From Prochlorococcus sp. AG-388-F11 (GTDB lineage Bacteria; Cyanobacteriota; Cyanobacteriia; PCC-6307; Cyanobiaceae), in assembly GCA_003279845.1 (NCBI GenBank), contig QCGP01000003.1, positions 22,456-86,455 on the forward strand: a stretch of 64,000 nucleotides of DNA, given 5' to 3'. The first letter of the stretch is position 1. The number at the start of each line of letters is the position of its first letter. Below the pieces are notes generated by a model. That model did not search any database, had not been told where the DNA came from, and was given only the letters and a program-made list of their open reading frames with translations. Shown here piece after piece: positions 8,628 to 19,301 of the stretch. A program made the translations under genes and the position numbers.

Positions 8628-10856
8628 TTAGCCAAACTTACCAGAAGTTGATGCAATCACAAACGCACCGAAAGTCAGAATGTTACCAATGGTGAAATGT
8701 GCTAATCCAACTAATCTAGCTTGAACAATTGAAAGTGCGACTGGCTTATCTCTCCAGCCAACAAGGTTAGCAATTGGAGTACGCTGATGTGCCCAAACTA
8801 ATGTTTCAATTAATTCTTGCCAGTAACCACGCCATGATATTAGAAACATGAAACCAGTAGCCCAAACTAAGTGGCCGAATAGGAACATCCAAGCCCAAGG
8901 AGATAATGAGTTTACTCCAAATGGATTATATCCGTTAATAAGTTGAGCAGAGTTTAACCAGAGATAATCTCTGAACCAACCCATTAGATAAGTTCCTGAT
9001 TCATTAAATTGTGCTACATTACCCTGCCATATTGCTAGGTGTTTCCAATGCCAGTAGAAGGTTACCCATGCTAGTAAATTTAATGCCCAGAACATCGCTA
9101 AGTACATAGCATCCCATGATGAACTATCACAAGTACCTCCACGTCCAGGCCCATCACAAGGGAATGCATAACCTAAATCTTTCTTATCAGGAATTAATTT
9201 AGTTCCTCTTGCATCAAGTGCGCCTTTGATAAGGATTAAAGCAGTTGTATGAAGACCTAAAGCTATAGCATGATGAACTAAGAAATCTGCAGGACCTATA
9301 GGTAAGAATGCACTTAATGCATCTTGTCTATTGATGAGATCCATCCAGTAATGATTACCTGGTAATGAATTAGCAGCAAGACTTGCTGAACTTGTAGGAT
9401 CAGATAGTAGAGCATTGAAGCCGTACATCATCTTACCTTGAGCTGCTTGAACAAATTGAGCAAATACTGGCTCAATTAGAATTTGCTTTTCAGGATTACC
9501 AAAAGCTACAACAACATCGTTATGGACATAAATTCCAAGAGTATGGAATCCAAGCAACATTGTTACCCAACTAAGGTGGCTTATTAAAGCTTCCTTTGTT
9601 CCAAGAACTCTCGCTAGTACATTATCTTTATTTAATTCTGGATCGTAATCTCTCACAAAGAAAATAGCTCCATGTGCAAAAGCACCAACCATCAAGAACA
9701 TTGCTATGTACTGATGATGACTATATAAAGCAGATTGTGTAGTGTAGTCTCTAGCGATAAAAGCATAAGAAGGAAGTGCTCCCATATGTTGAGCAACAAG
9801 AGAAGTTGCTACTCCAAGTGATGCTAATGCTAGTCCAAGTTGGAAATGTAATGAGTTATTTACAGTTTCATAAATACCATCATGATTAATTCCGAAACTA
9901 CCTTTATGAGGATCATTTGGGTGTCTAGTATTATGAGCTTCTGTAATTTCTTTGAGGCTATGCCCTATGCCAAAAGTATTTCTATACATGTGGCCAGCAA
10001 TTACAAAAACTGTTCCTATTGCAATATGGTGATGAGCAATATCAGTAAGCCATAATGCTTCACTTTGAGGATGAAGACCTCCTAAGAAAGTAAAAATTGC
10101 TGTTCCAGCTCCTTCAGCTGTTCCAAATACTTGTTCTAAAGAATCAGGATTTTGTGCATATGCTCCCCAGTTTAAAGTAAAGAAAGGAGCTAAACCTGCA
10201 GGGTGTGGAAGTACTGTTAACCAGTTATCCCAGCCTACATGCTGTCCTCTTGATTCAGGTATTGCAACATGAACTAAATGACCTGTCCAAGCGATACTAC
10301 TAAAACCAAATAGAACAGCTAAGTGATGATTTAATCTTGACTCTGCATTTTTAAACCATGCCAGAGAAGGTCTGAATTTTGGTTGTAAGTGTAACCAACC
10401 TGCAAATAAAGTCCAACAAGCAAGAATACTCATAAATATTGATGCTTGGAAGAGTTGCTCGTTAGTTCTCATTCCAATTGTGTACCACCAATGGTAGAGA
10501 CCTGAATAAGCAATGTTTACTGGACCGCTTGCTCCAGCTTGTGTCATCGCTTCTGTGATACCAGATCCAAAATGAGGGTCCCAAATAGCATGAGCGATAG
10601 GGCGAACATGAGTTGGATCAAGTACAAATTGCTCAAAGTTACCCTGCCAAGCAATATGAAATAAGTTGCCAGCTACCCAGAGAGCGATTATTGCTAGATG
10701 TCCGAAATGTGTAGAGAACAGCTTCTGATAAAGTTTTTCTTCGGTCATACCATCATGACTTTCAAAGTCATGAGCGGTAGCTATTCCGTACCATATTCGT
10801 CGGGTTGTGGGGTCCTGAGCTAGACCCTGGTTAAATGATGGAAATTTTGTTGCCAT
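8628..10856 (-). CDS. psaB: Photosystem I P700 apoprotein A2
   Basis: One of the two large reaction-centre subunits of photosystem I. With PsaA it binds P700, most antenna chlorophylls, the phylloquinones and the F_X cluster. The 742-residue length is normal. The start [20 protein letters not shown] and the F_X loop [12 protein letters not shown] near residue 565, with its two cysteine ligands, are diagnostic; eleven membrane helices are expected. It follows psaA with a 27-base gap in one operon and ends at a strong terminator. Confidence 0.99.
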   Translation of the reverse strand: MATKFPSFNQGLAQDPTTRRIWYGIATAHDFESHDGMTEEKLYQKLFSTHFGHLAIIALWVAGNLFHIAWQGNFEQFVLDPTHVRPIAHAIWDPHFGSGITEAMTQAGASGPVNIAYSGLYHWWYTIGMRTNEQLFQASIFMSILACWTLFAGWLHLQPKFRPSLAWFKNAESRLNHHLAVLFGFSSIAWTGHLVHVAIPESRGQHVGWDNWLTVLPHPAGLAPFFTLNWGAYAQNPDSLEQVFGTAEGAGTAIFTFLGGLHPQSEALWLTDIAHHHIAIGTVFVIAGHMYRNTFGIGHSLKEITEAHNTRHPNDPHKGSFGINHDGIYETVNNSLHFQLGLALASLGVATSLVAQHMGALPSYAFIARDYTTQSALYSHHQYIAMFLMVGAFAHGAIFFVRDYDPELNKDNVLARVLGTKEALISHLSWVTMLLGFHTLGIYVHNDVVVAFGNPEKQILIEPVFAQFVQAAQGKMMYGFNALLSDPTSSASLAANSLPGNHYWMDLINRQDALSAFLPIGPADFLVHHAIALGLHTTALILIKGALDARGTKLIPDKKDLGYAFPCDGPGRGGTCDSSSWDAMYLAMFWALNLLAWVTFYWHWKHLAIWQGNVAQFNESGTYLMGWFRDYLWLNSAQLINGYNPFGVNSLSPWAWMFLFGHLVWATGFMFLISWRGYWQELIETLVWAHQRTPIANLVGWRDKPVALSIVQARLVGLAHFTIGNILTFGAFVIASTSGKFG

Positions 10857-10883
10857 TGAATTAAAAAGGTGAAGTTCAGGTTA

Positions 10884-13187
10884 TTAGCCCAGCCCGAAAA
10901 GGCGAGCATGGAAGAAGGCCCATGTGGTAGCAATACCACCTACAAGGAAGTGTGTAACACCTACTGCACGTCCCTGTGTAATAGATAGAGCTCGAGGTTG
11001 AATAGTTGGTGCAACCTTTAGTTTATTGTGTGCCCAAACAATTGATTCGAACAATTCTTGCCAATATCCTCTTCCGCTGAAGAGGAACATTAAACTGAAC
11101 GCCCATATAAAGTGAGCTCCTAAGAACATCAAACCGTACATGCTTATTGATTGACCATAGCTTGTTAGTACTTGAGAAGCTTGAGCCCAGAGGAAATCTC
11201 TTAGCCAACCATTGATAGTAATTGAACTTTGTGCGAAATTACCACCAGTGAGTCCCCAAACATCACTCTGCATTTTCCAAGAGAAGTGGAAAATAACTAT
11301 TGATAAACAGTTATACATCCAGAAGAGAGCCAAGAAAACATGATCCCATGAAGAAACTTGACATGTACCACCTCTTCCAGGACCATCACAAGGGAATCTG
11401 AATCCTAAAGAAGCTTTATCAGGGATCAACCTTGAACTTCTTGCATAAAGTACTCCTTTGAGAAGTATCAAAACAGTTACATGGATTTGGAAAGCATGAA
11501 TATGATGAATCATTAAATCAGCTGTACCTAATGGAATTGGCGCTATAGCAACCTTTCCACCAACTTCTACTAAACTTCCATTAAAAACTTCACTTAAAGC
11601 TTTGTGAGGTAAAGCTTCTGCAGTACCTGCTAAAAGAGAAGTACCAACAGCAGATGCTTGAATACTTTGTACCCATTGAGCAAAGATTGGCTGAAGTTGG
11701 ATTGCAGAATCACTAAACATATCTTGAGGTCTACCCAATGCTCTCATAGTATCGTTATGAATATAGAGTCCAAAACTATGGAATCCTAACCACATACATA
11801 CCCAGTTCAAGTGACTGATTAAAGCATCTCTTGCCTTAAGAATTCTGTCTAATACATTATCAATATGTTTTGCTGGATCGTAATCTCTAACCATTGCAAT
11901 TCCAGCATGCGCACCTGCTCCTACTATGAATAATCCACCTATCCACATGTGATGGGTAAATAATCCAAGAACTGTCATATAGTCAGTAGCTATATAAGGA
12001 TATGGAGGCATCGCATACATGTGATGAGATACAAGTATACTTATTGATCCAAGCATCGCTAGGTTTACTGATAGCTGAGCATGTCTACTTTCTGCCATAA
12101 ACTCAAAAAGACCTTGATGACCTTTGGGCGCAGGGAATAATATTGGGTCTCCTTGTTGTGAATCTAATATTTCTTTCATACTATGACCAATACCGTAATT
12201 GGTTCTATACATATGACCACCGATTATTGCTATTACACCAAAAGCTAAATGATGATGTGAAACGTCAGTCATCCATAAGCTTCCTGTAACAGGGTTAAGT
12301 CCACCTTTGAAAGTAAGGAAGTCTGAGAAAGCCAACCAATTTAAACTAAAGAAATTGCCTGTACCACTTGCTAATCCAGGAAATATCTGACCAATAATTT
12401 GTGGATCGCAGAGTTGATGTGGCATAGGCATATCTGCAATAGTTGCTATTTCTTTGCCATTAATAATTAATGGGGAGCCTGCATCAATTGCATCTAAGAG
12501 AGCTGCAGTAGGAGCTCCAATATGAATACAATGGCCAGCCCATGCTAAAGACCCTAGTCCTACTAAACCAGCTATATGGTGGTTAAGCATAGACTCAATA
12601 TCTTGGAACCACTCCATTTTTGGAGCTGCTTTGTGATAATGAAAAATTCCAGCATGGAGCATAAGTGCAGCCATTACTACAGCACCTATTGCTAAAGCCA
12701 TCAGTTCACTCTCATTAGTGATTCCCCATGCTCTCCACATGTGAAATATTCCTGAACTAATTTGAATGCCGTTATAGTTAGCACCAAGATCAGCATTGAG
12801 CATTTCTTGACCAACGATTGCCCATACTTGCTGAGCTCCGGGTTTGACATGAGTTGGGTCAGCTAACCAACCTGAGTAATTAGAAAATCTTGCTCCATGG
12901 AAAAATGCAGCACTCATCCATATAAAGATGACTGCAAGATGTCCAAAATGAGCTGAAAAGATTTTTCTTGTCGCTTCTTCAGCATCGCCTGTATGCACAT
13001 CGAAATCATGTGCATCAGCATGCAAATTCCAGATCCAAGTTGTAGTTTTTGGACCTTTAGATAATTTACTTGACCAGAAACCTGGCTTATCTAATTTGGC
13101 AAAATCAATAGGTCTTGGATCGGCCTTAACAGGATCCTCCAAAACTTTTTTGTTTTTTTCTCCACTTTCTGGTGGGCTGATGGTCAT
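10884..13187 (-). CDS. psaA: Photosystem I P700 apoprotein A1
   Basis: Reaction-centre partner of PsaB in photosystem I. The 767-residue length is typical. The N-terminal [16 protein letters not shown] and the F_X loop [12 protein letters not shown] near residue 600 identify it. It is first in the psaAB operon. A good ribosome binding site (GAGGTG at 13192-13197 on the minus strand) lies just before the ATG, and a long structured leader lies upstream. Strong light-dependent control is expected from the family and from this leader, but the mechanism is not shown by the sequence. Confidence 0.99.
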   Translation of the reverse strand: MTISPPESGEKNKKVLEDPVKADPRPIDFAKLDKPGFWSSKLSKGPKTTTWIWNLHADAHDFDVHTGDAEEATRKIFSAHFGHLAVIFIWMSAAFFHGARFSNYSGWLADPTHVKPGAQQVWAIVGQEMLNADLGANYNGIQISSGIFHMWRAWGITNESELMALAIGAVVMAALMLHAGIFHYHKAAPKMEWFQDIESMLNHHIAGLVGLGSLAWAGHCIHIGAPTAALLDAIDAGSPLIINGKEIATIADMPMPHQLCDPQIIGQIFPGLASGTGNFFSLNWLAFSDFLTFKGGLNPVTGSLWMTDVSHHHLAFGVIAIIGGHMYRTNYGIGHSMKEILDSQQGDPILFPAPKGHQGLFEFMAESRHAQLSVNLAMLGSISILVSHHMYAMPPYPYIATDYMTVLGLFTHHMWIGGLFIVGAGAHAGIAMVRDYDPAKHIDNVLDRILKARDALISHLNWVCMWLGFHSFGLYIHNDTMRALGRPQDMFSDSAIQLQPIFAQWVQSIQASAVGTSLLAGTAEALPHKALSEVFNGSLVEVGGKVAIAPIPLGTADLMIHHIHAFQIHVTVLILLKGVLYARSSRLIPDKASLGFRFPCDGPGRGGTCQVSSWDHVFLALFWMYNCLSIVIFHFSWKMQSDVWGLTGGNFAQSSITINGWLRDFLWAQASQVLTSYGQSISMYGLMFLGAHFIWAFSLMFLFSGRGYWQELFESIVWAHNKLKVAPTIQPRALSITQGRAVGVTHFLVGGIATTWAFFHARLFGLG

Positions 13188-13521
13188 CTAGCACCTCGAA
13201 AATAATTGACATTAAAGCCGATTGATCGGATCTTGAACCTATATTTAATGATAATGTTCAAGAAAACGAATCCTTCGGAACTTTAGATATTCGTTTCAAA
13301 AATAATAAGGCAAAGATTCTTTCGTTATGCATTAACGTAACAAATGTTCTAATGATTGTTACTATATGAATATTTTGTTAAATTCTGTTCTATGACTCAA
13401 TTATGAGTATTTTTACTCAAATTTTATATAAATTTCTTAAATTTTTTTTTATATTTCAAAGAAAATTTTTTGAATCAAGCGACAGGATATAATTTCAAAG
13501 TTACTATCAATAGTTTCTAAT
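13188..13521 (-). promoter_or_regulatory. psaA promoter and structured leader region
   Basis: This 334-base gap lies between divergent psaA and the cobalamin fusion gene. Reading toward psaA there are three consecutive inverted repeats. The first is AAACGAAT/ATTCGTTT (13264-13271 with 13289-13296), the second CTTGAAC/GTTCAAG (13232-13238 with 13256-13262), and the third CCGAT-TG-ATCGG (13218-13229). Further upstream GTAACAA (13337-13343) and TTGTTAC (13356-13362) form a 7-base inverted repeat that could be an operator. A TATAGT on the minus strand at 13361-13366 is a weak -10 candidate. The start of transcription is not determined. Confidence 0.6.
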
Positions 13522-15324
13522 TTGAAAGGCATTGCGATAGGTCTATCTAATAATTCAAAAGAAATTTTAAAAAGGCTTAAAAAAACCGAATTTGTCAAAG
13601 ACATATATATTGCAGGTTCTTCAAAAGAGAATGAAAAGGAAAATGAACTTATTCAAGTACAAAAACCTAGGGAAATCTTACTAAAAAAATGGCCGCAGAT
13701 AGATTTAATAATTTTTATAGGCTCAATTGCTGCATCAATACGCATAATAAATTCATTTTTAACCTCTAAAGATCAAGATCCAGGAGTAATAGTTATAGAT
13801 AACAAATGTTCCAAGATAGTTCCTTTAATTGGCTTACATCAGTCAAATACGCAAAATATTGCATTTCAAATTGCTAATTTACTTGGTGGCGAAATAATAG
13901 AAACTAATAATTCCAATGATCAAAGCTTCTTAAAGCTTGATGCATTTGGGAATCAATGGGGTTGGGAAAGATCTGGCAACATAAAATATTGGTCAAAACT
14001 AGTAATTAAACAAGCTAAGAACGAAGAAATATTTTGCAAACAATTATCTGGTAATAGTTTGTGGAAAAATTCAGAATCAGGAGAGATCATTAATCAAATC
14101 AATGAAAAAGAAATTGAAAAACCAGATTCAACATTTCATGTGAGTATATTCGAAAATCATGAAACAACTTGGCACCCGCCAGTATTATGGATTGGCATTG
14201 GATGTGAAAGAAATACAAGCAAAGAATTAATAGCAAATTCTTTAAATAATTTATTGGAATCGAGAAATTTATCCAAGTATTCAATTGCGGGACTTGCAAC
14301 GGTTGATATTAAAAAAGATGAGAAAGGAATTTTAGAACTTGCTGAAGAAAAAAACTTGCCTGTACAGTTTTTTAGTAAAGAAGATCTTTCAAAAATAATT
14401 GTTCCAAATCCTTCAAGTGTTGTAGAAAAGGAAATTGGCACCCCTTCTGTAGCGGAAGCCTCTTGCTTACTCGCAGCAGGAGAAGAATCAAAATTATTAG
14501 AAGAAAAAAGAATTTTTAAAAATCAATCTGGGGCAGTAACTATCGCTATAGCAGAATCAAAAAATCAATATAATCCAACCCATGGCGAAATACATATTAT
14601 TGGAAGTGGTCCTGGTGATATCTCCTTCCTAACCAGTAATGCAAAAAAAGCACTTTCAAGATGTACTGTTTGGATCGGATACAAAATGTATTTAGATTTA
14701 ATTAAGTCCTTAAAAAGAAGTGACCAAGTTTTAATTGAAAGTAAACTTACTGAAGAAGAAGAGAGATGCAGTAAAGCAATTAAACTAGCTGAGGAAGGAA
14801 TAAAAGTGGCAATAATTTCTTCAGGTGAATCTGGATTTTATGGCATGGCAGGTTTACTTTTAGAATTACTTCAAAAAATTAAAAAAGAATATAGACCTTA
14901 CTTTGAAGTACATCCAGGTATAAGTAGTGTTCAATTAGCGGCTGCGATTAGTGGAGCACCACTAATGAATGACTTTTGTTCAGTCAGCTTAAGCGATAAA
15001 TTAACTCCATGGTCTTTAATAGAAAAAAGAATTAAAGGAGCTCTTGTGGGTGACTTTGTAATAGCTTTATTTAATCCTCAATCCATTGAAAGAAATTGGC
15101 AGCTTAAAAGTGTAATAGATAAATGTTTACAATCTAGGGATGGTGATACTCCAGTTTTAATAGCTAGACAAGTAGGGAGAGAAAATCAAACCAAAAAATT
15201 TTTTACTTTAAAAACTATTCCTTTTAAAGAGATTGACATGTTATCAATAATTATTATTGGCAATTCTCAAACAACTTTGGTTGACGAAATATTTCTCACT
15301 CCCAGAGGATATTTACAAAATTAA
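13522..15324 (+). CDS. cobJ: CbiG-CbiH fusion: cobalt-precorrin hydrolase and precorrin-3B C17-methyltransferase
   Basis: A 600-residue fusion from the corrin-ring contraction steps of vitamin B12 synthesis. Residues about 1-125 are the CbiG N-terminal domain (LIIFIGSIAASIRII), and about 220-345 the CbiG C-terminal domain (WIGIGCERNTS, TPSVAEASCLLAAG). From about 356 there is a tetrapyrrole methylase of CbiH/CobJ type (HIIGSGPGD, SSGESGFYGMAG, FNPQS). CbiG opens the delta-lactone and CbiH/CobJ methylates C17, so the two activities act in sequence. The start is TTG at 13522, since the protein then begins MKGIAIGLS like its relatives; no ATG is available. Divergent from psaA. Confidence 0.92.
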   Translation: MKGIAIGLSNNSKEILKRLKKTEFVKDIYIAGSSKENEKENELIQVQKPREILLKKWPQIDLIIFIGSIAASIRIINSFLTSKDQDPGVIVIDNKCSKIVPLIGLHQSNTQNIAFQIANLLGGEIIETNNSNDQSFLKLDAFGNQWGWERSGNIKYWSKLVIKQAKNEEIFCKQLSGNSLWKNSESGEIINQINEKEIEKPDSTFHVSIFENHETTWHPPVLWIGIGCERNTSKELIANSLNNLLESRNLSKYSIAGLATVDIKKDEKGILELAEEKNLPVQFFSKEDLSKIIVPNPSSVVEKEIGTPSVAEASCLLAAGEESKLLEEKRIFKNQSGAVTIAIAESKNQYNPTHGEIHIIGSGPGDISFLTSNAKKALSRCTVWIGYKMYLDLIKSLKRSDQVLIESKLTEEEERCSKAIKLAEEGIKVAIISSGESGFYGMAGLLLELLQKIKKEYRPYFEVHPGISSVQLAAAISGAPLMNDFCSVSLSDKLTPWSLIEKRIKGALVGDFVIALFNPQSIERNWQLKSVIDKCLQSRDGDTPVLIARQVGRENQTKKFFTLKTIPFKEIDMLSIIIIGNSQTTLVDEIFLTPRGYLQN

Positions 15325-15420
15325 GTTTAGATAATCCATAATTTTATAAATAGAATTTTTTTCTTTGCTTTTTCTTTATAAGAATACTAATCTTTTATAA
15401 TAATGATGTAAGAAAATTAA

Positions 15421-16209
15421 TTGAAAAATATTGGTTTAATTTTGTTTGACATTGATGGGGTAATCCGCAGCGTAGAAAATAGTTACAGACTTTCATTAAA
15501 AAAAACAGTTTACAAATTTTCCGGATGGGAGCCAAGTTATATAGATATTGATAATGCAAAAAATGAAGGAATCTGGAATAATGACTGGGATTTAAGTTTA
15601 GAACTTATAAAAAGATGTATAAAAAAAGAGAACTTAAACCTTAAAATTCCTCCAAGAGAGGAAATAGTAAAATCTTTTGAAGAGTTTTACTTTGGTGGAG
15701 ATCCAAATAAAGATAGTAAATATTGGTCTGGTTACATTACAAATGAGGAGTTATTAGTTGATAAAAAGTTTTTTGATTTAATTCAAGGTAATGGAATAAT
15801 CTGGGGTTTTGTTAGTGGTGCAGAGTCTGCTTCTGCAAAATTTGTTTTAGAAAAAAGACTTGGACTAAAATCACCACCATTAATATCTATGGGAGATGCC
15901 CCTGAAAAGCCTGATCCTAAAGGTTTTATTAACTTATCAAAAAAGCTTATTGGAGATAAACTTGGCGAATCAAATATTCCCATTGCATATGTAGGAGATA
16001 CTATTGCAGATATAAATACAGTTATAAACGCTAGAAAGGAAATACCATCTCAGAAATTCATAAGTATCGGAATTGCTCCACCTCATTTACATTTAAATTC
16101 TCGATTAAAAGAACGTAATTCTTACGAAACAAATCTTAGAAATGCAGGCGCTGACTTGATTTTAAATTCTATTTATGACCTTAAGGATATTAATCTTAAC
16201 TTATTTTAA
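15421..16209 (+). CDS. HAD-superfamily subfamily IA hydrolase-like protein
   Basis: A 262-residue HAD protein. Motif I is LFDIDGV with D10 and D12. A helical cap is inserted between residues about 20 and 130. Motif II lies near SGAES, the lysine motif in PEKPDPKGF, and motif IV in YVGDTIADI. The overall pattern resembles the TIGR01548 group, whose substrate is unknown. The start is TTG at 15421, giving MKNIGLILFDIDG. It follows the cobalamin fusion by 96 bases on the same strand, and tRNA-Ser lies beyond it on the other strand. Substrate unassigned. Confidence 0.8.
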   Translation: MKNIGLILFDIDGVIRSVENSYRLSLKKTVYKFSGWEPSYIDIDNAKNEGIWNNDWDLSLELIKRCIKKENLNLKIPPREEIVKSFEEFYFGGDPNKDSKYWSGYITNEELLVDKKFFDLIQGNGIIWGFVSGAESASAKFVLEKRLGLKSPPLISMGDAPEKPDPKGFINLSKKLIGDKLGESNIPIAYVGDTIADINTVINARKEIPSQKFISIGIAPPHLHLNSRLKERNSYETNLRNAGADLILNSIYDLKDINLNLF

Positions 16210-16244
16210 AACAAAAATTAATTAAAAATTTTCTAAATAAATCA

Positions 16245-16333
16245 CGGAGAGGGAGGGATTCGAACCCTCGACAAAAGTTACCTCCTGTAACTCCTTAGCA
16301 GGGAGCCGCTTTCAACCACTCAGCCACCTCTCC
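16245..16333 (-). tRNA. tRNA-Ser(GCU)
   Basis: An 89-base class II tRNA with a long variable arm. The acceptor stem GGAGAGG pairs with CCTCTCC, the T-arm carries GGGTTCGAATCCC, and the anticodon is GCT, reading AGC/AGU serine codons. The discriminator base is G and CCA is not encoded in the genome. Confidence 0.97.
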
Positions 16334-16394
16334 AGTTCTTATACATTATCAATTTTTTTGCAAACATTCAAAATTTTTTATTTAATCGAAATGT

Positions 16395-17594
16395 CTAATC
16401 TACTTGTACTTTGGGTAATCTATTTTTAAAAGAACAAAGAATTTCCCAAGGGATCGTATTAGATTTTCTTGCCCATTCAAGAGGAGAAATTGTTTTATCT
16501 CCATCAGATCCTAGTAATACCATGGTACAACCAACTTTGATTTCATTAGAATCTGATATGTCTACCATCATTTGGTCCATAGTTATAGATCCAACTTGAG
16601 GATAAAATTTATTATTATAAATAACGTTAATCTTGCCTGAAAGATTTCTTGGTACACCATCTGCATAACCAATACTTAATATAGCTAACTTAGTTTTTCT
16701 ATGACTTACAAATTTGCCTCCATAACTTACACTTACCCCTTTATCAATAGTTCTTATAAAAGCTACTTTGACCTTCAAAGATAAAGCTGGTTTAAGTAAT
16801 AAATTTTTATCTATTTTGACTAGAGGACTGTATCCATACATAGAAAGCCCAACACGTACCATGTGAAAATGAAAATCTTTGCTAAGAAGCATTCCCGCTG
16901 AATTAGCCAAATGAATCTTAATTTCATTATTTCTATCAAGATTAATTTGCTTTAATAATTCATTAAACTTTAGTCTTTGCACTTGTGTAATACTTTGAGA
17001 ATCTAATGCGTTATCTTCATCTGCAGACGATAAATGACTATATATTCCTTCTATTGAAATGTTCTCAAAAGATTTTATTTTTTCAAATTCCTGAACAAAT
17101 TTATTAGATTCAAATCCTAATCTTGACATTCCTGTATCAACCTTAAGATGTAAAGAGAATTTCAACCCAAAGTGCTTCCCGATATTATTGCAAACTAAAC
17201 ACTCTCTTATACTACTTATAGTGGGCATAAGATCATTTTTAAAGGATATTATTAAATCTCTTTTTGTATAAAGATTTCCGAGAATAAGAATTGGTTTTTT
17301 AACTCCAAAAGAACGTAGCTTAATCCCTTCTTTTAAAGTTGCAACTCCTAATTCCGAAGCACCGCCTTCAATAGCATATTCAGATACTACTTTTGCATCA
17401 TGTCCATATCCATCAGCTTTAACGACTGCCATAAATTGACAATTTTTACTTAATTTTGATCTTAACTCTCTAACGTTTGTTTCTATTGCTTTACCTTTAA
17501 CTTCAATCCATGCTCTTTGTTTTAGATCTATATCTTTTTCAAAATTTGGAAATTTGTCAAAATTAAATACCTGATTTGTTTGCCTATTTTGCAT
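16395..17594 (-). CDS. alr: Alanine racemase
   Basis: PLP enzyme that interconverts L- and D-alanine and supplies D-Ala for peptidoglycan. The 399-residue length includes a short N-terminal extension; the conserved part begins at AWIEVKGKAIETNVREL. The PLP lysine is K59 in MAVVKADGYGHD. HLANSAG, RVGLSMYGY and SVSYGGKF follow, and the C-terminal part contains SIGYADGVPR and MDQMMVDIS. The start may lie further in, since the first 26 residues (MQNRQTNQVFNF and on) are not conserved in my memory of the family. It is divergent from the HNH nuclease gene. Confidence 0.95.
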   Translation of the reverse strand: MQNRQTNQVFNFDKFPNFEKDIDLKQRAWIEVKGKAIETNVRELRSKLSKNCQFMAVVKADGYGHDAKVVSEYAIEGGASELGVATLKEGIKLRSFGVKKPILILGNLYTKRDLIISFKNDLMPTISSIRECLVCNNIGKHFGLKFSLHLKVDTGMSRLGFESNKFVQEFEKIKSFENISIEGIYSHLSSADEDNALDSQSITQVQRLKFNELLKQINLDRNNEIKIHLANSAGMLLSKDFHFHMVRVGLSMYGYSPLVKIDKNLLLKPALSLKVKVAFIRTIDKGVSVSYGGKFVSHRKTKLAILSIGYADGVPRNLSGKINVIYNNKFYPQVGSITMDQMMVDISDSNEIKVGCTMVLLGSDGDKTISPLEWARKSNTIPWEILCSFKNRLPKVQVD

Positions 17595-17662
17595 TAACTT
17601 TGCACAAATATATGCGCTTATTGAAATATACAGTTAGCATGACATGTAAATTGTATTTTGGC

Positions 17663-18169
17663 ATGGGCCAGACTCTAGTTTTAAATGCATCTTATGAACC
17701 TTTAAACATCACTTCTTGGCGAAGAGCAGTAATTTTAATGATTAAAGGTAAAGCAGAAAGCTTAGAGGAAGATCAAACATATTCAATTCATAGTGGGAAA
17801 AAGTTGCCGACAGTTATAAGACTTCGTTACTACGTCAAAGTTCCTTTTAGAGAGGTTTCTTTAACAAGAAAAAATATTCTTCTGAGAGATAATAATTCTT
17901 GCCAATACTGTAATTATAGGGGTAGTGACCTATCAATAGATCATGTTTTACCGAGAAGCAGAGGTGGAAAAGATATCTGGGAAAATGTTACTACAGCATG
18001 TCTCAAATGTAATGTACAAAAAGGTAATCTAACCCCCGAAGAGGCGAATATGCCCTTAAAACGTCGGCCTTATCGACCATTAAGTAATCTAAATTTTGAA
18101 GCTACAAGACAAATTGACTCTGGCAAGCATAAAGAATGGAGTAAATACGTAATAGGGGTTGCAATCTAA
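17663..18169 (+). CDS. HNH endonuclease family protein
   Basis: A 168-residue protein with an HNH motif: C80-x2-C83 (CQYC), D93-H94 (IDHVLPRSRGG), N108 (ENVTTAC) and C113-x2-C116, so both zinc-ribbon cysteine pairs and the catalytic histidine are present. The frame is open from 17576, but that start would overlap alr. MGQTLVLNASYEPLN at 17663 is the usual start of the cyanobacterial family, so I chose it; ATG at 17639 is possible. This HNH type is common in cyanobacterial cores and its substrate is unknown to me. It converges on prfA. Confidence 0.88.
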   Translation: MGQTLVLNASYEPLNITSWRRAVILMIKGKAESLEEDQTYSIHSGKKLPTVIRLRYYVKVPFREVSLTRKNILLRDNNSCQYCNYRGSDLSIDHVLPRSRGGKDIWENVTTACLKCNVQKGNLTPEEANMPLKRRPYRPLSNLNFEATRQIDSGKHKEWSKYVIGVAI

Positions 18170-18179
18170 TAAAAAAATC

Positions 18180-19274
18180 TTAATTTACTTCTTTATTAAA
18201 ATCTTCCATCATTCTTTTTTGTTCTTGCGCTATGCATGCATTAATCACCTCTTCTAATTGACCAGCAAGAATTGGCTCAAGAGAAAAATTGGAACCTAAT
18301 CTATGATCAGTTGTCCTGTTATCTTTAAAATTATAAGTTCTGATTTTTTCACTTCTATCGCCTGTTCCAACCTGGGAAAGCCTTTGTGATCTCTCTTTTG
18401 CATTGGCTTCTTTTAATTGAATTTCATACAATTTAGCTCTTAAAATTTCCATTGCTCGTTCGCGATTTTGCAATTGTGATCTCTCTTGAGTACAAAAAAC
18501 TCTTATTCCTGTAGGCTTGTGGAGAAGATCAATCGCTGTCTCTACCTTATTAACATTTTGTCCCCCTGCACCTCCTGATCTTGCTGTTCCAACCTCTAGA
18601 TCTGTTGGATCAATTTTAACCTCAACAGGATCAGCCTCAGGCATAACGGCAACAGTAGCAGTAGAGGTGTGAACTCTACCTTGAGATTCAGTAGCTGGAA
18701 CTCTTTGGACTCTATGTACACCAGCCTCAAATTTAAGTTGACTATATACAGAATCTCCCTTAACGGAGATAACTAACTCCTTAAATCCACCCATATCTGA
18801 CTCGGAAGCACTAACAGGTTTTACAGACCATCCAATTTTTTGTCCATATCTTTCATACATTCTTGCTAAATCACCCGCCCAGATACAAGCCTCGTTACCT
18901 CCAGCACCGGCTCTGATTTCTAACATTACACTTCTTTCATCTCTTGGGTCTTTTGGCAATAAGGCGATTGTGGTTTTTTGAATCAGTTCACTCTTAGATT
19001 CCTCTAAAGTTATTAACTCCTCATTTATCAAAGATTCCATTTCTTTATCATTTCTATTCTCTTTTAGTAGATTTTTTGAATCTTCGATTTCTTTATCAGT
19101 ATCAAGCAACTTATTAAAATCAATCACCAAAGGTTCCAATTTTGATCTTTCTCTTGCTATTGATTCTAATTTTTTTGGATCATTAGCTATATCAGGATCT
19201 GCAAGTTGCACTTCCAAATTTTCAAAACTTTCTGAAGCAGTTTTCAACCTTGCAATTAATGTTGAGTATTCCAA
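18180..19274 (-). CDS. prfA: Peptide chain release factor 1
   Basis: Terminates translation at UAA and UAG. The 364-residue protein has the GGQ loop in [16 protein letters not shown], where the glutamine is methylated to promote peptide release. It has the PAT stop-codon tripeptide in [14 protein letters not shown]. It is the last gene of the long leftward translation cluster and lies 27 bases after rpmE. It converges on the HNH gene with only a ten-base gap and no evident hairpin between them. Confidence 0.97.
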   Translation of the reverse strand: MEYSTLIARLKTASESFENLEVQLADPDIANDPKKLESIARERSKLEPLVIDFNKLLDTDKEIEDSKNLLKENRNDKEMESLINEELITLEESKSELIQKTTIALLPKDPRDERSVMLEIRAGAGGNEACIWAGDLARMYERYGQKIGWSVKPVSASESDMGGFKELVISVKGDSVYSQLKFEAGVHRVQRVPATESQGRVHTSTATVAVMPEADPVEVKIDPTDLEVGTARSGGAGGQNVNKVETAIDLLHKPTGIRVFCTQERSQLQNRERAMEILRAKLYEIQLKEANAKERSQRLSQVGTGDRSEKIRTYNFKDNRTTDHRLGSNFSLEPILAGQLEEVINACIAQEQKRMMEDFNKEVN

Positions 19275-19301
19275 TTAAAATTGTGCTTAATTTTGAAAAT
19301 T

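Noticed and set aside
11023..11208. 61-codon second minus-strand frame inside psaA
   Set aside because: Frame-shifted shadow of psaA coding sequence; the psaA frame is intact throughout.
14099..14441. Two minus-strand ORFs of 66 and 94 codons inside the cobalamin fusion gene
   Set aside because: They are opposite the continuous CbiG domain and carry no recognised motif.
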